Assembly (NCBI GenBank): GCA_016874845.1
Contig: VGSZ01000019.1
Coordinates: 1 to 36,155 of the forward strand
Reading direction: 5' to 3'
Length of the DNA: 36,155 bases
DNA from: Deltaproteobacteria bacterium
GTDB taxonomy: Bacteria; Myxococcota; UBA727; VGSZ01
How positions within the stretch are numbered: the stretch's first letter is position 1; each line of letters begins with the position of its first letter. Made by a program: the position numbers and the translations under genes. This document shows, piece after piece, positions 1 through 7,588 of the stretch. The notes under the pieces were generated by a model. It did no database searches. It worked only from the letters and a program-made list of their open reading frames with translations, and was not told the origin of the DNA.

Positions 1-350
1 TGACCGGCCAGCGCGCCGCCGTCGCCGTCGTCGTCACCGGCACCGTCCGCCGCGCCCACGAGGTCTTCGCGTTCACCCGCGCGACCGATCCGCACGACGG
101 CGACGCCGGGCTCGAGGGACCGCTGGGCGTCGTCGTCGACTACCTCGATGGGCTGCTCGACGAACTGATCGCCGCCGACGACGGCTTCCTGCCGCTGGAC
201 TGGGAGGGTCGGCCCTACAGCGACGGCGGCCGCCGCGTCGCCGTGTTCGTCCGCGGCGAGGTCCGCGACTACGTCGCCGAGGAGGAGGCCGCGCGCCTGC
301 TGCAGGAAGAGCCGCTCGCCCGCGCCATCCCGGGGTTCCCGCTTCGCTGA
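1..350 (+). CDS. Hypothetical protein, 5' end cut by window edge
   Basis: The frame opens at base 3 and runs 115 residues to a TGA at 348-350. Bases 1-2 are 'tg', so the first codon might be an ATG, GTG or TTG lacking only its first base; this cannot be decided here. The visible protein has a hydrophobic N-terminal strand (residues AVAVVVTG), an acidic middle with an aliphatic helix (YLDGLLDEL), a Gly/Arg turn and an acidic C-terminal helix (YVAEEEAARLLQEE). I see no Cys, no membrane segment and no catalytic motif I can name. Codons are strongly GC-ending, as in confident neighbours, which supports real coding. It converges with the BolA gene 87 bases downstream. Family and function are unknown to me. 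Confidence 0.6.
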   Translation, partial: TGQRAAVAVVVTGTVRRAHEVFAFTRATDPHDGDAGLEGPLGVVVDYLDGLLDELIAADDGFLPLDWEGRPYSDGGRRVAVFVRGEVRDYVAEEEAARLLQEEPLARAIPGFPLR

Positions 351-437
351 CGCGCGCCGCTGTCCTTGCAATCGGCGGACAGACGACCGACGCGCGACCG
401 ACGCGCGACGGCCACGCGCCGGGGCTCGCGCCGCGGG

Positions 438-695
438 TCAGCCCTCGCCGGGGGCACGCGCGGTGATCTGCAGCGCGTGGATGGGGCCCTTCAGCTCCTC
501 GGCGAGCGCCGCATAGACCAGCCGGTGGCGCTGCAGCGTCGACTTGCCCGCAAACGTCGGGGCGACCACGACGACGGACACGTGGGCGCCGCTGGCGCCG
601 TGGCCGGCATGGGCGGCGCTGTCGTCAACGACGCGGACATCGGTGGCGCCGAGGTCGGCGCGCAGGCGGCTCTCGATCAGGGACGCAAGGGTCAT
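438..695 (-). CDS. bolA: BolA family protein
   Basis: An 85-residue protein of normal BolA length. It has the family order: a short N-terminal helix (SLIESRLRADL), a strand ending in HAGHG, a variable loop, the strand HVSVVVVAPTFAGKS, then LQRHRLVYAALAEEL and the closing IHALQITARAPGE. The RHRLVY and IHAL...PGE blocks are the family signature, and the conserved His of RHRLVY is present. BolA proteins work with monothiol glutaredoxins in Fe-S cluster trafficking, and some bind DNA as regulators. No glutaredoxin gene is visible nearby, so the partner is unknown. The ATG at 695 begins the conserved region with no room for an earlier domain. The START-domain gene lies upstream on the same strand, 192 bases away, so co-transcription is possible but not shown. 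Confidence 0.9.
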   Translation of the reverse strand: MTLASLIESRLRADLGATDVRVVDDSAAHAGHGASGAHVSVVVVAPTFAGKSTLQRHRLVYAALAEELKGPIHALQITARAPGEG

Positions 696-887
696 GGAGC
701 GGCTCCTCCGGTCGGCCCCGGCACGGCGCCGGGCAACGAGGGCGGTGAGGGTGAGGGCCCTCGAAGGAATAACTTGCTCGATCTCGCGTGCGATCCATCG
801 CCGTTGGCCGCGTAGCGCCCTCGGTGCGTGGCGACGGCCACGCCCCTGCGGGTCTTCTTGCCACCGGCGCGCCTCGCTCGCGATTTG

Positions 888-1625
888 TCAATCAACGTAT
901 TCATCCGAGGGCCCTGACGAAGGAAACGGGCGCGGCACCGGCGACGGGGACGCTTTCGGCAGAGCATGCCGCGGCTTCGGCCGGTGCGCGCGGTACCGCG
1001 GGTCGCGCGCCGCCTTCGCCACGGCGCGGAAGAGGTCGGGTACCCCGCGGGCGTTGCCGAGGTTGACCAGGCCCGCCGGGATGGCGCCGCCGGGGCTCGT
1101 ATACACGTAATAGGTCGCCTTCGTGCGCGCGCCGCCGTCCTGCTCCTCGAGCAGCCACCAGCCCTCGACGATCTCGATGCGAGTGACGCCATCGACGGGC
1201 GGCGGGCCGAGGTGGTTGGCCTGCGTCCAGCGGTTCTTCCAGACGACGCGCCCCTGGGCGTCAGCCACCGACTCGTCGACGATCTTCACGACATAGTCGC
1301 GGTCGTCGATGAACGGCACGTGCAGCCGCTGGTACGACGCCAGCCAGCCGTCGCCGCGGGCAAGGACCGGCGACTGCTGGGTGTAGGGCATGAACTCCTG
1401 GTAGCGGGCGACGTCGTCGATGACGTTCTTGATGACCCACGACGGAGCATCGAAGCTGCCGACGCCGCGGACCTCCTTGACCTCGCTGCCCGCCCGGGCG
1501 CGGGCGTGCACGACGAGGGGCCGGTCGTCGACCTCGGTCCGCGCGGCCTCTTCCCAGTCGGCGGCGCGCAGCCCGGCAGACGCGAGCTGGGCGACGACGG
1601 CGACGACGGCAATGACGGCACGCAT
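888..1625 (-). CDS. Secreted START-domain (lipid-binding-like) protein
   Basis: A 245-residue protein with an N-terminal signal peptide (hydrophobic core [16 protein letters not shown], likely cleavage near GLRAA), so probably exported. Residues about 25-210 read as a START/SRPBCC fold: the strand with WVIKNVIDD, the YQEFMPY helix, [10 protein letters not shown], then alternating strands ([34 protein letters not shown]) and the long C-terminal helix with [19 protein letters not shown]. That alternation and the closing amphipathic helix are typical of START domains, which enclose a hydrophobic ligand. The last 35 residues are a Pro/Ser/Arg tail of no clear fold. The ATG at 1625 is the only start that keeps the signal peptide. 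It is divergent from the peroxiredoxin across a 188-base gap. The ligand cannot be inferred. Confidence 0.8.
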   Translation of the reverse strand: MRAVIAVVAVVAQLASAGLRAADWEEAARTEVDDRPLVVHARARAGSEVKEVRGVGSFDAPSWVIKNVIDDVARYQEFMPYTQQSPVLARGDGWLASYQRLHVPFIDDRDYVVKIVDESVADAQGRVVWKNRWTQANHLGPPPVDGVTRIEIVEGWWLLEEQDGGARTKATYYVYTSPGGAIPAGLVNLGNARGVPDLFRAVAKAARDPRYRAHRPKPRHALPKASPSPVPRPFPSSGPSDEYVD

Positions 1626-1813
1626 GGCGCGACCATAACGCCGGACGCCCGTTTTTCGAGCCGGACGACGTCGCGAGACTGCCCGCCGGCACCGGGCCGG
1701 TCGCCGGAACGCAACAGCAACGGGGCCCGGGCTTGGATCCGTGGCGTGGCCCGGGGCAAGCCGCTAGACGACGTCCAATATTTGAGCGCATCCATCGGTG
1801 CGCCGGAGGTCCC

Positions 1814-2410
1814 ATGTCGCTCGTCCAGAAGCCCGCCCCCGACTTCTCCGCGGAATCCGTCCTCGCCAACGGCGAGACCTCGCCGGTCAAGCTGTCGCAG
1901 TTCAAGGGCAACAAGTACGTGGTCCTTTTCTTCTACCCGCTCGACTTCACCTTCGTGTGCCCGACCGAGATCCTCGCGTTCTCGAACCACGTCGAAGAGT
2001 TCAAGAAGCGTGGCGTCGAGGTGCTCGGCTGCTCCGTCGACTCGGTGCACACGCACCGCGCGTGGCGCAACACCAAGGTCGAGGATGGCGGCATTGGCCA
2101 GATCGCCTACACGCTGGTCTCCGACCTGAACAAGGACATCGCCCGCTCCTACGGCGTCCTGCTCGACGGTGGCGTCGCCCTGCGCGGCACGTTCCTCATC
2201 GACAAGAACGGCGTCGTCCGACAGGAGACGATCAACGATCTGCCCCTCGGCCGCTCGATCGAAGAGACCCTCCGTCTCGTCGACGCGCTGCAGTTCACCG
2301 AGGAGCACGGTGAGGTCTGCCCGGCCGGCTGGAACAAGGGCAAGTCTGCAATGAAGGCCACCCCTGCCGGCGTCGCGGCCTTCCTGAAGGAGAACGCCAA
2401 GGCGCTCTGA
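1814..2410 (+). CDS. 2-Cys peroxiredoxin, AhpC/Prx1 type
   Basis: A 198-residue thiol peroxidase that reduces H2O2 and organic peroxides in the cytoplasm. The peroxidatic site is [13 protein letters not shown] with Cys49; the Thr and Pro of the PxxxT/SxxC environment are present. The resolving Cys169 lies in EVCPAGW, the typical 2-Cys position. The segment [25 protein letters not shown] matches the AhpC/Prx1 subgroup in spirit, and there is no C-terminal YF helix of the hyperoxidation-sensitive eukaryotic forms. I chose the ATG at 1814 because a GGAGG lies at 1805-1809 and the mature fold starts immediately (LVQKPAPDF); the frame is open further upstream but lacks conserved sequence. No ahpF or thioredoxin reductase gene is adjacent. 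A hairpin with a T run follows 54 bases downstream. OxyR- or PerR-like control was not visible. Confidence 0.95.
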   Translation: MSLVQKPAPDFSAESVLANGETSPVKLSQFKGNKYVVLFFYPLDFTFVCPTEILAFSNHVEEFKKRGVEVLGCSVDSVHTHRAWRNTKVEDGGIGQIAYTLVSDLNKDIARSYGVLLDGGVALRGTFLIDKNGVVRQETINDLPLGRSIEETLRLVDALQFTEEHGEVCPAGWNKGKSAMKATPAGVAAFLKENAKAL

Positions 2411-2463
2411 AGGCGACAACGATGAACCACCGGCGGCGGCGTGGCCGGTCTTCGTCGCCTGAA

Positions 2464-2487
2464 GGCGCCCATGCGGGCGCCTTTTTT
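2464..2487 (+). terminator. Rho-independent terminator of the peroxiredoxin gene
   Basis: GGCGCCC at 2464-2470, a four-base ATGC loop, then GGGCGCC at 2475-2481, followed by six T at 2482-2487. It lies 54 bases past the stop codon on the coding strand. This is a canonical intrinsic terminator. Confidence 0.9.
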
Positions 2488-2573
2488 CATGGTCGAACCG
2501 GCGTCTCCGGCGGACACGCAAGCGCCCCCACGGCGCACGAAGCAGCGAGCGGCGTGCCGTCGGCGCGGGCGGA

Positions 2574-2614
2574 GCCAACGAAGAAGGCGCCCCTTCGGGC
2601 GCCTTCTTCGTTGG
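2574..2614. terminator. Long perfect hairpin between convergent genes, probable terminator
   Basis: CCAACGAAGAAGGCGCC at 2575-2591 is exactly complementary to 2598-2614; C2592 and G2597 add an 18th pair around a four-base loop. It sits 16 bases beyond the stop of the leftward glycine-rich gene and beyond the rightward peroxiredoxin terminator. The stem arms carry the A-rich and T/C-rich ends usual for bidirectional terminators, although no clean U run follows on either strand. The core GGCGCC pair is the same as in the preceding terminator. Confidence 0.7.
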
Positions 2615-2630
2615 CTGCATCTGCGAGGGC

Positions 2631-3530
2631 TCAGCCGCGGATGTTGCGGATGGCCGACATCGCGAGGGTGTGCATCTCGTTGAGCACGTTCGACATGGCC
2701 TGCTGCATCTGCGAGAGCTTCTGCATCTCGTTCTTCAGCATCTCGAACTCGATGTTGCGCGACTCGGAGTTGCCGCCGCCCGACGTGGCGGTGTCCTGAG
2801 CGCGACCGAACAGGCCACCGACGATCGGGATGCTACGGAGCAGACCGCCGAAGAAGCCACCCGCCTGCTGGCCGGCGCCCTTGCCCTGACCCTCGACCGC
2901 CGACTTGCGCAGCTTGTCGAGCTTGCCCTCGATCTCCTTCTGCTTGTCCTTCACGAAGTCGATCATGAACGCGGCGACGATGTCCTCGAAGCAGGCGGGC
3001 TTGGGCAGGCGGTTCAGCAGCGAGTCGGTGCCGCCCTGGGTGCGGGTCTGGCCGAGGAACATCTTGGTCTCCTGGCCGCCGCCGAAGCCGCCGAGGCCGA
3101 CAGCGTCGAACAGCATCTTGCCGCCGCCGAAGGCCGCGGCGCCGAGACCGAGTCCGCCCATGATGCCAAGCGTGCCCTTCATCATGCCGCCGAGGCCGCC
3201 GAGGGCCGTCGACGCCAGCGCCGGGCCGGCGAGCGCCGTGAGCCCCAGACCGCCCAGCGCGGCGAAGCCCGCGACCTTCGCGACCGTGCCAAGGATGCTC
3301 GACGGACGGTCGACGCTGTTCGCGCTACCGACGGCGCCACCGGTGAGGGCCTTCAATGCTTCCGGGCCGGTCCTGAACAGCAGCGAGCCGAAGTTGCCGT
3401 TCTTCAGGTCGACCACGGCGCCGAGGCCAGCGGCCAGACCGTCGGGCAGTCCGACCATCTTCAGCGCGTTCTTCAGGATGTTGCCGTGCGAGAGACCGAT
3501 GGCGCCGAGAGCGTTGTTGAGCAGGTTCAT
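2631..3530 (-). CDS. Glycine-rich protein of unknown function with C-terminal coiled coil
   Basis: A 299-residue protein I do not recognise. I chose the ATG at 3530 because GGAG lies just upstream on the minus strand and the low-quality frame before it has poor codon character. Layout: residues about 1-50 are amphipathic (LLNNALGAIGLSHGN, repeated VGLPDGLAAGLG). Residues about 80-145 are a long Gly/Ala/Leu tract with GxxxG-like spacing (AALGGLGLTALAG, LGIMGGLGLGAAAFGGG) that could form one or two membrane-inserting hairpins. Residues about 185-215 are a charged helix (FVKDKQKEIEGKLDKLRK). The last about 45 residues are a Met/Gln-rich coiled coil (EMLKNEMQKLSQMQQAM) ending NIRG. There is no signal peptide. 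The amphipathic, glycine-zipper and coiled-coil order loosely resembles secreted pore-forming or translocator proteins, but that is inference only. It stands alone, with a large regulatory region upstream. Confidence 0.8.
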   Translation of the reverse strand: MNLLNNALGAIGLSHGNILKNALKMVGLPDGLAAGLGAVVDLKNGNFGSLLFRTGPEALKALTGGAVGSANSVDRPSSILGTVAKVAGFAALGGLGLTALAGPALASTALGGLGGMMKGTLGIMGGLGLGAAAFGGGKMLFDAVGLGGFGGGQETKMFLGQTRTQGGTDSLLNRLPKPACFEDIVAAFMIDFVKDKQKEIEGKLDKLRKSAVEGQGKGAGQQAGGFFGGLLRSIPIVGGLFGRAQDTATSGGGNSESRNIEFEMLKNEMQKLSQMQQAMSNVLNEMHTLAMSAIRNIRG

Positions 3531-3725
3531 CTTCTTCTCCGTCGCCGGCGTCGCCGGCTGCTGTGGTTTCCCCGACCGTTCCGACCTTCGTTCCGTTCGG
3601 GACGTCCAATGTATCGCCCCGGCGTCCGCAAGGTTGCTGTCCCGCCCGCGATCTCCCCGGGATCTGTGACCAGACGCATGGGCGCCCCGGCGAAACCGTT
3701 CAGGGCCGCATCGGCCAAGAACGCT

Positions 3726-3740
3726 GACAGTGATGTCGCG
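3726..3740. promoter_or_regulatory. Imperfect dyad operator candidate, copy 1
   Basis: GACAGTGATGTCGCG. It matches copy 2 (3793-3807) at every base except the two central ones. It lies about 200 bases upstream of the start of the glycine-rich gene. The protein that would bind is unknown. Confidence 0.45.
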
Positions 3741-3789
3741 GCGGCGGAGCGCACCGCGCCGCGATGTTGGCTCCTCCGGCACGACGCAG

Positions 3790-3807
3790 CGCGACAGTAC
3801 TGTCGCG
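3790..3807. promoter_or_regulatory. Perfect 18-base palindromic operator candidate, copy 2
   Basis: CGCGACAGTACTGTCGCG is its own reverse complement. Its right part repeats copy 1 with a start-to-start distance of 67 bases. Paired palindromes at this distance upstream of a gene are typical of a dimeric repressor or activator. The regulator cannot be named from the sequence. Confidence 0.55.
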
Positions 3808-3858
3808 ATTCACCCGTCTACGCTTACACAAGCCTTTGAAATTTCGCAGCCGAAATTC

Positions 3859-3874
3859 TGGCACTGCGCGTGCT
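3859..3874 (+). promoter_or_regulatory. Sigma-54-like -24/-12 promoter element, rightward
   Basis: TGGCAC at 3859-3864 and TGCT at 3871-3874 place GG and GC exactly 12 bases apart, as in the consensus TGGCAC-N5-TTGCW; only the first T of TTGC is replaced (G). Transcription would start near 3885. An AATTTCG...CGAAATT dyad lies immediately upstream. There is no convincing protein gene downstream on this strand, but a terminator-like hairpin follows at 3939-3964. Confidence 0.35.
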
Positions 3875-3938
3875 TCGAGTGCCGGTAGACGAATGGTCGC
3901 CTTCGGGCCCTGTAATGAACGATAAAATGCCGACGACG

Positions 3939-3964
3939 GCGCGCTCACGGCGCGCTTCGTTTTT
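3939..3964 (+). terminator. Rightward terminator-like hairpin with T run
   Basis: GCGCGC at 3939-3944, a TCACG loop, GCGCGC at 3950-3955, then TTCG and five T at 3960-3964. No rightward protein gene precedes it, so it may end a short untranslated transcript starting near 3885. Confidence 0.45.
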
Positions 3965-4054
3965 GGGGCGGCCATGCCTGCCCTCTCCGCCCGGCGACCG
4001 TCCCCCAGACGAAGCACGCGCCGGACGGCGCGTGGAAGATCGTCCTATCCCCAA

Positions 4055-4091
4055 GTTGCTGAAGAAGCCCTCAACTGGCTTCTTCAGCAGC
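4055..4091 (-). terminator. Hairpin downstream of the PpiD-like gene, probable terminator
   Basis: GCTGAAGAAGCC at 4058-4069 pairs perfectly with GGCTTCTTCAGC at 4077-4088 around a seven-base loop; flanking T-A, T-G and G-C pairs extend it to about 15. It lies about 105 bases past the stop codon of the leftward PpiD-like gene. There is no pure U run; the tail is C/T-rich like the hairpin at 2574-2614. Confidence 0.5.
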
Positions 4092-4196
4092 CCATGAGAC
4101 CCAATTCGCGCTCGTCCTCGCCGAGAGCGAGAAACAGGTCGCAGTGTCCGGAGAACGCAGAGCGTTCTTCAGCGCCCTGCGAGGGAAGGCCGCCGG

Positions 4197-5759
4197 TCAG
4201 CCGGCCAGCAGCCGCGGGTTCTTCTGGATCTTGGCCTTGCCCCGAAGGCCGCTGGCAAACGCGTCGACGGTCTTGGACTTGCGGCCAGACAGCGCCTGCT
4301 CTTCGAGGTTGTCGCGCTCGGCGGCGAACTTCGCCGCATCCGGCTTCTCGCGACCCTTCAGGCGCACGACAAAGAAGCGGCCGTTCACCTCGATCACGCC
4401 GTCGTGCAGGGGTTGCTCCAGCGACAGCTTCTCGAACGCGGTCGTCACCAGATCGGGGGCCACACCGACGCGGGGGATGACCCGGGTGTTGCGCGCGAAG
4501 AAGCCGGTGGCGTCGACCCTGGGCGCAAACGGGTCGGTCCCCTCGGCGGGCGGCGCACCGTCGGCAACGGGCTTGACGATCTTGGCGTCGGTGAGCGCGG
4601 CCATCGCCTTGCCGGCCTTGAGCTCAGCGAGGGCTGCCTCGGCCAGCTTCTTGGCCTCGGCCTTCTGTTGTCGCTCGGTGAGCAGCTGCTGCGCGATCTC
4701 GTCTTCGACCGTGCCCAGCTCCTTCTTTGTCGCCTCCTGGATCTCGTCGACCTTGATGACGTGGAAGCCGAACTTGCTCTCGACGACGCCCGAGATCTCG
4801 CCGGCCTTCAACGCGAACGCCGCCTCCTCGAACGGCTTCACCATCGCCCCCTCGCCGAAGAAGCCGAGTGAGCCACCCTTCTTCGCCGAGCTGTCCTCGC
4901 TGACCTCCTCGGCGACCTTCGCGAAGTCCTCACCGCCCTTCACGCGAACAAGCGCGGCGTCGATCTTGGCGCGCGCGGCCTTCTTGTCGTTGTCGGAGGC
5001 GCTGTCGGCCACCTTGATGAGGATGTGCCGGGCGTCGACCTTCTTGCTCTGACGGTAGCGATTCATGTGCTCGTTGTAGAACTTCTCGACCTCGGCCTTG
5101 TTCTCGGCCTTGAACGCGGTGAGTTCCTCGGCAGACGACGCCTTCGCCTTGGCCTTCCAGAAGACCGGGTCGACCTTCAACAACTCGAGGTCGACGCGGT
5201 CGTTCTTCTGGTTGAACGTGTCAAGCAGCTCCTTCTCGGAGACGTGCAGCGCGTCGCCGAGGATGCCCTCAAGGCGCGCGGCCAACAGCTCGCGACGCAG
5301 CGCCTCCTCGAAGCGCGCCTCGTTCGTGTTGTACACGCCGTTGACGATCCGCTTGTACTCCTCGAGTTCGAACGGCTTGTCGGCACCAAAGAAGCGCTTC
5401 TGCACCGTCTCGGCGATCTCGTCGTCGGTGACGACGAGACCGCGCTTCTCGGCCGCCTGGGCGAGCAGCTCGGTGGTGATCAGGCGATCGAGGACCTGCT
5501 GGTCGAGCCCCTCGCTGCGCGCCTGGTCAGCGTTGAAGCCCTGCCGGTACATCGACTGCATCCGGAAGGTCTGCGCGTACTGCACGCGGAACTGGCTCAT
5601 CGGGATGACTTCGCCGTTCACCGTCGCCGCGATGGGCATCTCGCCGGAGAGGTCGCCGCCGCCCCACGAGCCGAAGGTAAAGACGAACACGAAGGTGATC
5701 GCGCCGAGCACGACGACCATGAGCCAGTTGTTGGCGTTCTGCCGGAAGACGTTGAGCAT
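4197..5759 (-). CDS. Membrane-anchored parvulin-type peptidyl-prolyl isomerase (PpiD/SurA-like foldase)
   Basis: A 520-residue periplasmic folding factor. From the ATG at 5759 it begins with a short positive stretch and one membrane segment (WLMVVVLGAITFVFVFTFG), the PpiD layout. Next come a SurA/PpiD N-domain (TVNGEVIPMSQF, then a long helical region with LLDTFNQKNDRVDLELL) and a parvulin domain around residues 265-365: DARHILIKVAD, KGGEDFAKVAEEVSED, KGGSLGFFGEGAMVKPFEEAAF, and KFGFHVIKVDEI. The HILI, GGxLGxF, F..AaF and GFHVIKV blocks are the family signature. A helical and C-terminal region follows, with a second degenerate domain (VIEVNGRFFVVRLKGRE). Upstream frame extension is Pro/Ala-rich and unconserved, so I rejected it; no strong ribosome-binding site precedes 5759. 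It lies downstream of rho, separated by a terminator. Confidence 0.92.
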   Translation of the reverse strand: MLNVFRQNANNWLMVVVLGAITFVFVFTFGSWGGGDLSGEMPIAATVNGEVIPMSQFRVQYAQTFRMQSMYRQGFNADQARSEGLDQQVLDRLITTELLAQAAEKRGLVVTDDEIAETVQKRFFGADKPFELEEYKRIVNGVYNTNEARFEEALRRELLAARLEGILGDALHVSEKELLDTFNQKNDRVDLELLKVDPVFWKAKAKASSAEELTAFKAENKAEVEKFYNEHMNRYRQSKKVDARHILIKVADSASDNDKKAARAKIDAALVRVKGGEDFAKVAEEVSEDSSAKKGGSLGFFGEGAMVKPFEEAAFALKAGEISGVVESKFGFHVIKVDEIQEATKKELGTVEDEIAQQLLTERQQKAEAKKLAEAALAELKAGKAMAALTDAKIVKPVADGAPPAEGTDPFAPRVDATGFFARNTRVIPRVGVAPDLVTTAFEKLSLEQPLHDGVIEVNGRFFVVRLKGREKPDAAKFAAERDNLEEQALSGRKSKTVDAFASGLRGKAKIQKNPRLLAG

Positions 5760-5867
5760 GCGGCGCCGATAGCGGGCAATCGCTGCGTCGACAAGCGCCT
5801 GCCCCGCGGACGGCGCCGCAGACGGTGCTGCAGGCAGCGGCGGCGGCGCCGCACCGTTCAGGAAGAC

Positions 5868-5893
5868 GGCGGGGCCGCCGAAGCGGCCCCGCC
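5868..5893 (-). terminator. Terminator of rho
   Basis: GGCGGGGCCGC at 5868-5878 pairs perfectly with 5883-5893 around a four-base loop that reads TTCG on the minus strand, an extra-stable tetraloop. It lies 45 bases past the rho stop. The following minus-strand sequence (GTCTTCC) is only modestly U-rich. Confidence 0.65.
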
Positions 5894-5937
5894 GGGCGTG
5901 CCTCACACCACCGACGGCCCGGGAGGCCCGGCCGGCG

Positions 5938-7329
5938 TCAGGCGGACATCGAGCCGAGGAAGTCGTGGTTGCTGCGGGTCCCCTTCATACGGCTCAGCAT
6001 GAACTCCATCGAGTCGATGACGTTCAACGGATGCAGCAGCTGGCGGAGGATCCACACGCGGTTCAGGACCTCGGGTGGCATCAACAGATCTTCTTTGCGC
6101 GTGCCCGACTTGTTGATGTCGAGGCAGGGGAAGATGCGCTTCTCCATCAGCTTGCGGTCAAGGACGATCTCGCTGTTGCCGGTACCCTTGAACTCTTCGA
6201 AGATCACCTCGTCCATGCGGCTGCCGGTGTCGATGAGCGCGGTAGCGATGATGGTCAGCGAGCCACCCTCCTCGATGTTGCGGGCCGCGCCGAAGAACCG
6301 CTTGGGCTTCTGCAGCGCGTTGCTGTCGACGCCGCCGGACAGGATCTTGCCCGACGCCGGCTGCACCGCGTTGTAGGCCCGGCCGAGCCGCGTGATCGAG
6401 TCGAGCAGAATGACGACGTCCTTCTTCTGCTCGACGAGGCGCTTGGCCTTCTCGATCACCATCTCGGAGACCTGCACGTGGCGCGTGGGGGGCTCGTCGA
6501 ACGTCGAGGAGACGACCTCGCCCTTGATGTTGCGCTGCATGTCGGTGACCTCTTCGGGCCGCTCGTCGACGAGCAGCACGATGAGCGTCACCTCGGGGTG
6601 GTTCGCCGTGATCGCGTTCGCGATGTCCTGCATCAGCACCGTCTTGCCGGCCTTCGGTGGCGCGACGATCAGCGCGCGCTGCCCCTTGCCGATCGGACAC
6701 AGCAGGTCGATGATCCTCGTCGAGAACTGTCCCGCCTTGGTCTCGAGCTTGAAGCGCTCCTGCGGGAACAGCGGCGTCAGGTTCTCGAACGGGATCTTGC
6801 CCTTGTGCTCACCGGCCGGCAGCCCGTTGACCGTCTCGACCTTGTAGAGCGAGTAGTAGCGCTCCTTCTCGTTGGGCGGTCGCACGAGGCCGGTGACGGT
6901 GTCGCCGGTGCGCAGGCCGAGCCCGCGGACGATCGACGGCGCGACATAGATGTCGTCGGCCGAGGCCTCGTAGTTGTAGGCCGGCTCGCGCAGGAAGCCG
7001 TAGCCGTCGGGGTTGCCCTCGAGCACGCCGCCGCCCTTGATGGCTCCGCGCTGCTCGGACTGCCACTTCAGGATCTCGAAGATGATGTCCTGCCGCCGCA
7101 GGTTGCCGCCGACGTCGACGCCGGCGCGCTGCGCTATGGCGTGCAGCTCGGGCACCTTGATGTGCTTGAGCGCGCTGAGGTCGACCGGCGCCACCGAAGG
7201 GTCGACGGTGGGCGGCGCCACACCGGCCTTGCCGCCGCGGGCGTGCGACGACTGCGGCGGCGTTCGGGGAGCAGCGGTGTCGGGGCTGGACTCGGCGCTC
7301 GCGGCGCCCTCGGCCTTGTCTTCGGTCAT
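5938..7329 (-). CDS. rho: Transcription termination factor Rho
   Basis: A 463-residue RNA-dependent ATPase that terminates transcription as a hexameric ring. The first 50 residues are a Ser/Ala/Pro-rich extension. Residues about 51-95 are the Rho N-terminal helical domain ([22 protein letters not shown]). Residues about 98-180 are the RNA-binding cold-shock-like domain ([33 protein letters not shown]). Then comes the RecA-like ATPase with Walker [10 protein letters not shown] (about 223-231), [10 protein letters not shown], Walker [12 protein letters not shown], the Q-loop region GRAYN and the R-loop [10 protein letters not shown]. All motifs are intact and the length is normal for a Rho with an N-terminal extension. 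I chose the ATG at 7329 as the first start that adds no non-conserved upstream residues beyond the extension. A 259-base divergent region separates it from the FAD enzyme. Confidence 0.97.
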   Translation of the reverse strand: MTEDKAEGAASAESSPDTAAPRTPPQSSHARGGKAGVAPPTVDPSVAPVDLSALKHIKVPELHAIAQRAGVDVGGNLRRQDIIFEILKWQSEQRGAIKGGGVLEGNPDGYGFLREPAYNYEASADDIYVAPSIVRGLGLRTGDTVTGLVRPPNEKERYYSLYKVETVNGLPAGEHKGKIPFENLTPLFPQERFKLETKAGQFSTRIIDLLCPIGKGQRALIVAPPKAGKTVLMQDIANAITANHPEVTLIVLLVDERPEEVTDMQRNIKGEVVSSTFDEPPTRHVQVSEMVIEKAKRLVEQKKDVVILLDSITRLGRAYNAVQPASGKILSGGVDSNALQKPKRFFGAARNIEEGGSLTIIATALIDTGSRMDEVIFEEFKGTGNSEIVLDRKLMEKRIFPCLDINKSGTRKEDLLMPPEVLNRVWILRQLLHPLNVIDSMEFMLSRMKGTRSNHDFLGSMSA

Positions 7330-7588
7330 CGGTGTTCCGTGCTGGACTGGACGCGGTCTGAGGCGATCGCTGTCTGGATTGACGCTGTCGGCTCGACCGC
7401 GACCGCGGTGCGAGAGCCGCTCCGTGACGAAGTCGTCGGAGCACCGGCGAAGATTGAGAGCACGCCGGCGGCGGGGTTCTAGGGGATCGGCGGCCGGAGT
7501 CAACGTCGAATCCGGCCGTCGCCGGCCCGCACGCCATCGTCAGGAAGCCCTTTCGCCCGCGCCGAGGCGTTGCTACCGCCCGTCGCCG

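Larger units (their letters stand above)
3531..4196. other. Long non-coding region (666 bases) with several regulatory-looking elements
   Basis: No frame here has the strongly GC-ending codons of the neighbouring genes, and local base composition drops around 3830-3925. It lies between two leftward genes, so it must hold the promoter of the glycine-rich gene and the end of the ppiD-like transcript. It contains two GACAGT-NN-TGTCGCG sites, an AATTTCG/CGAAATT hairpin at 3840-3857, a rightward sigma-54-like element, a rightward terminator-like hairpin and a 4055-4091 hairpin, each listed separately. Apart from these I see nothing. Confidence 0.7.

Noticed and set aside
820-845. GCGTGGC/GCCACGC hairpin at 826-843 as a terminator of the START-domain gene
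   Set aside because: Seven-pair stem with no T run; structures like this are common at this GC content. Too weak to annotate.
3870-4097. Short rightward frame at 3870 as a small gene
   Set aside because: It has no ribosome-binding site, mixed codon use unlike neighbours, and runs across the terminator-like hairpin. A noncoding transcript explains the region better.
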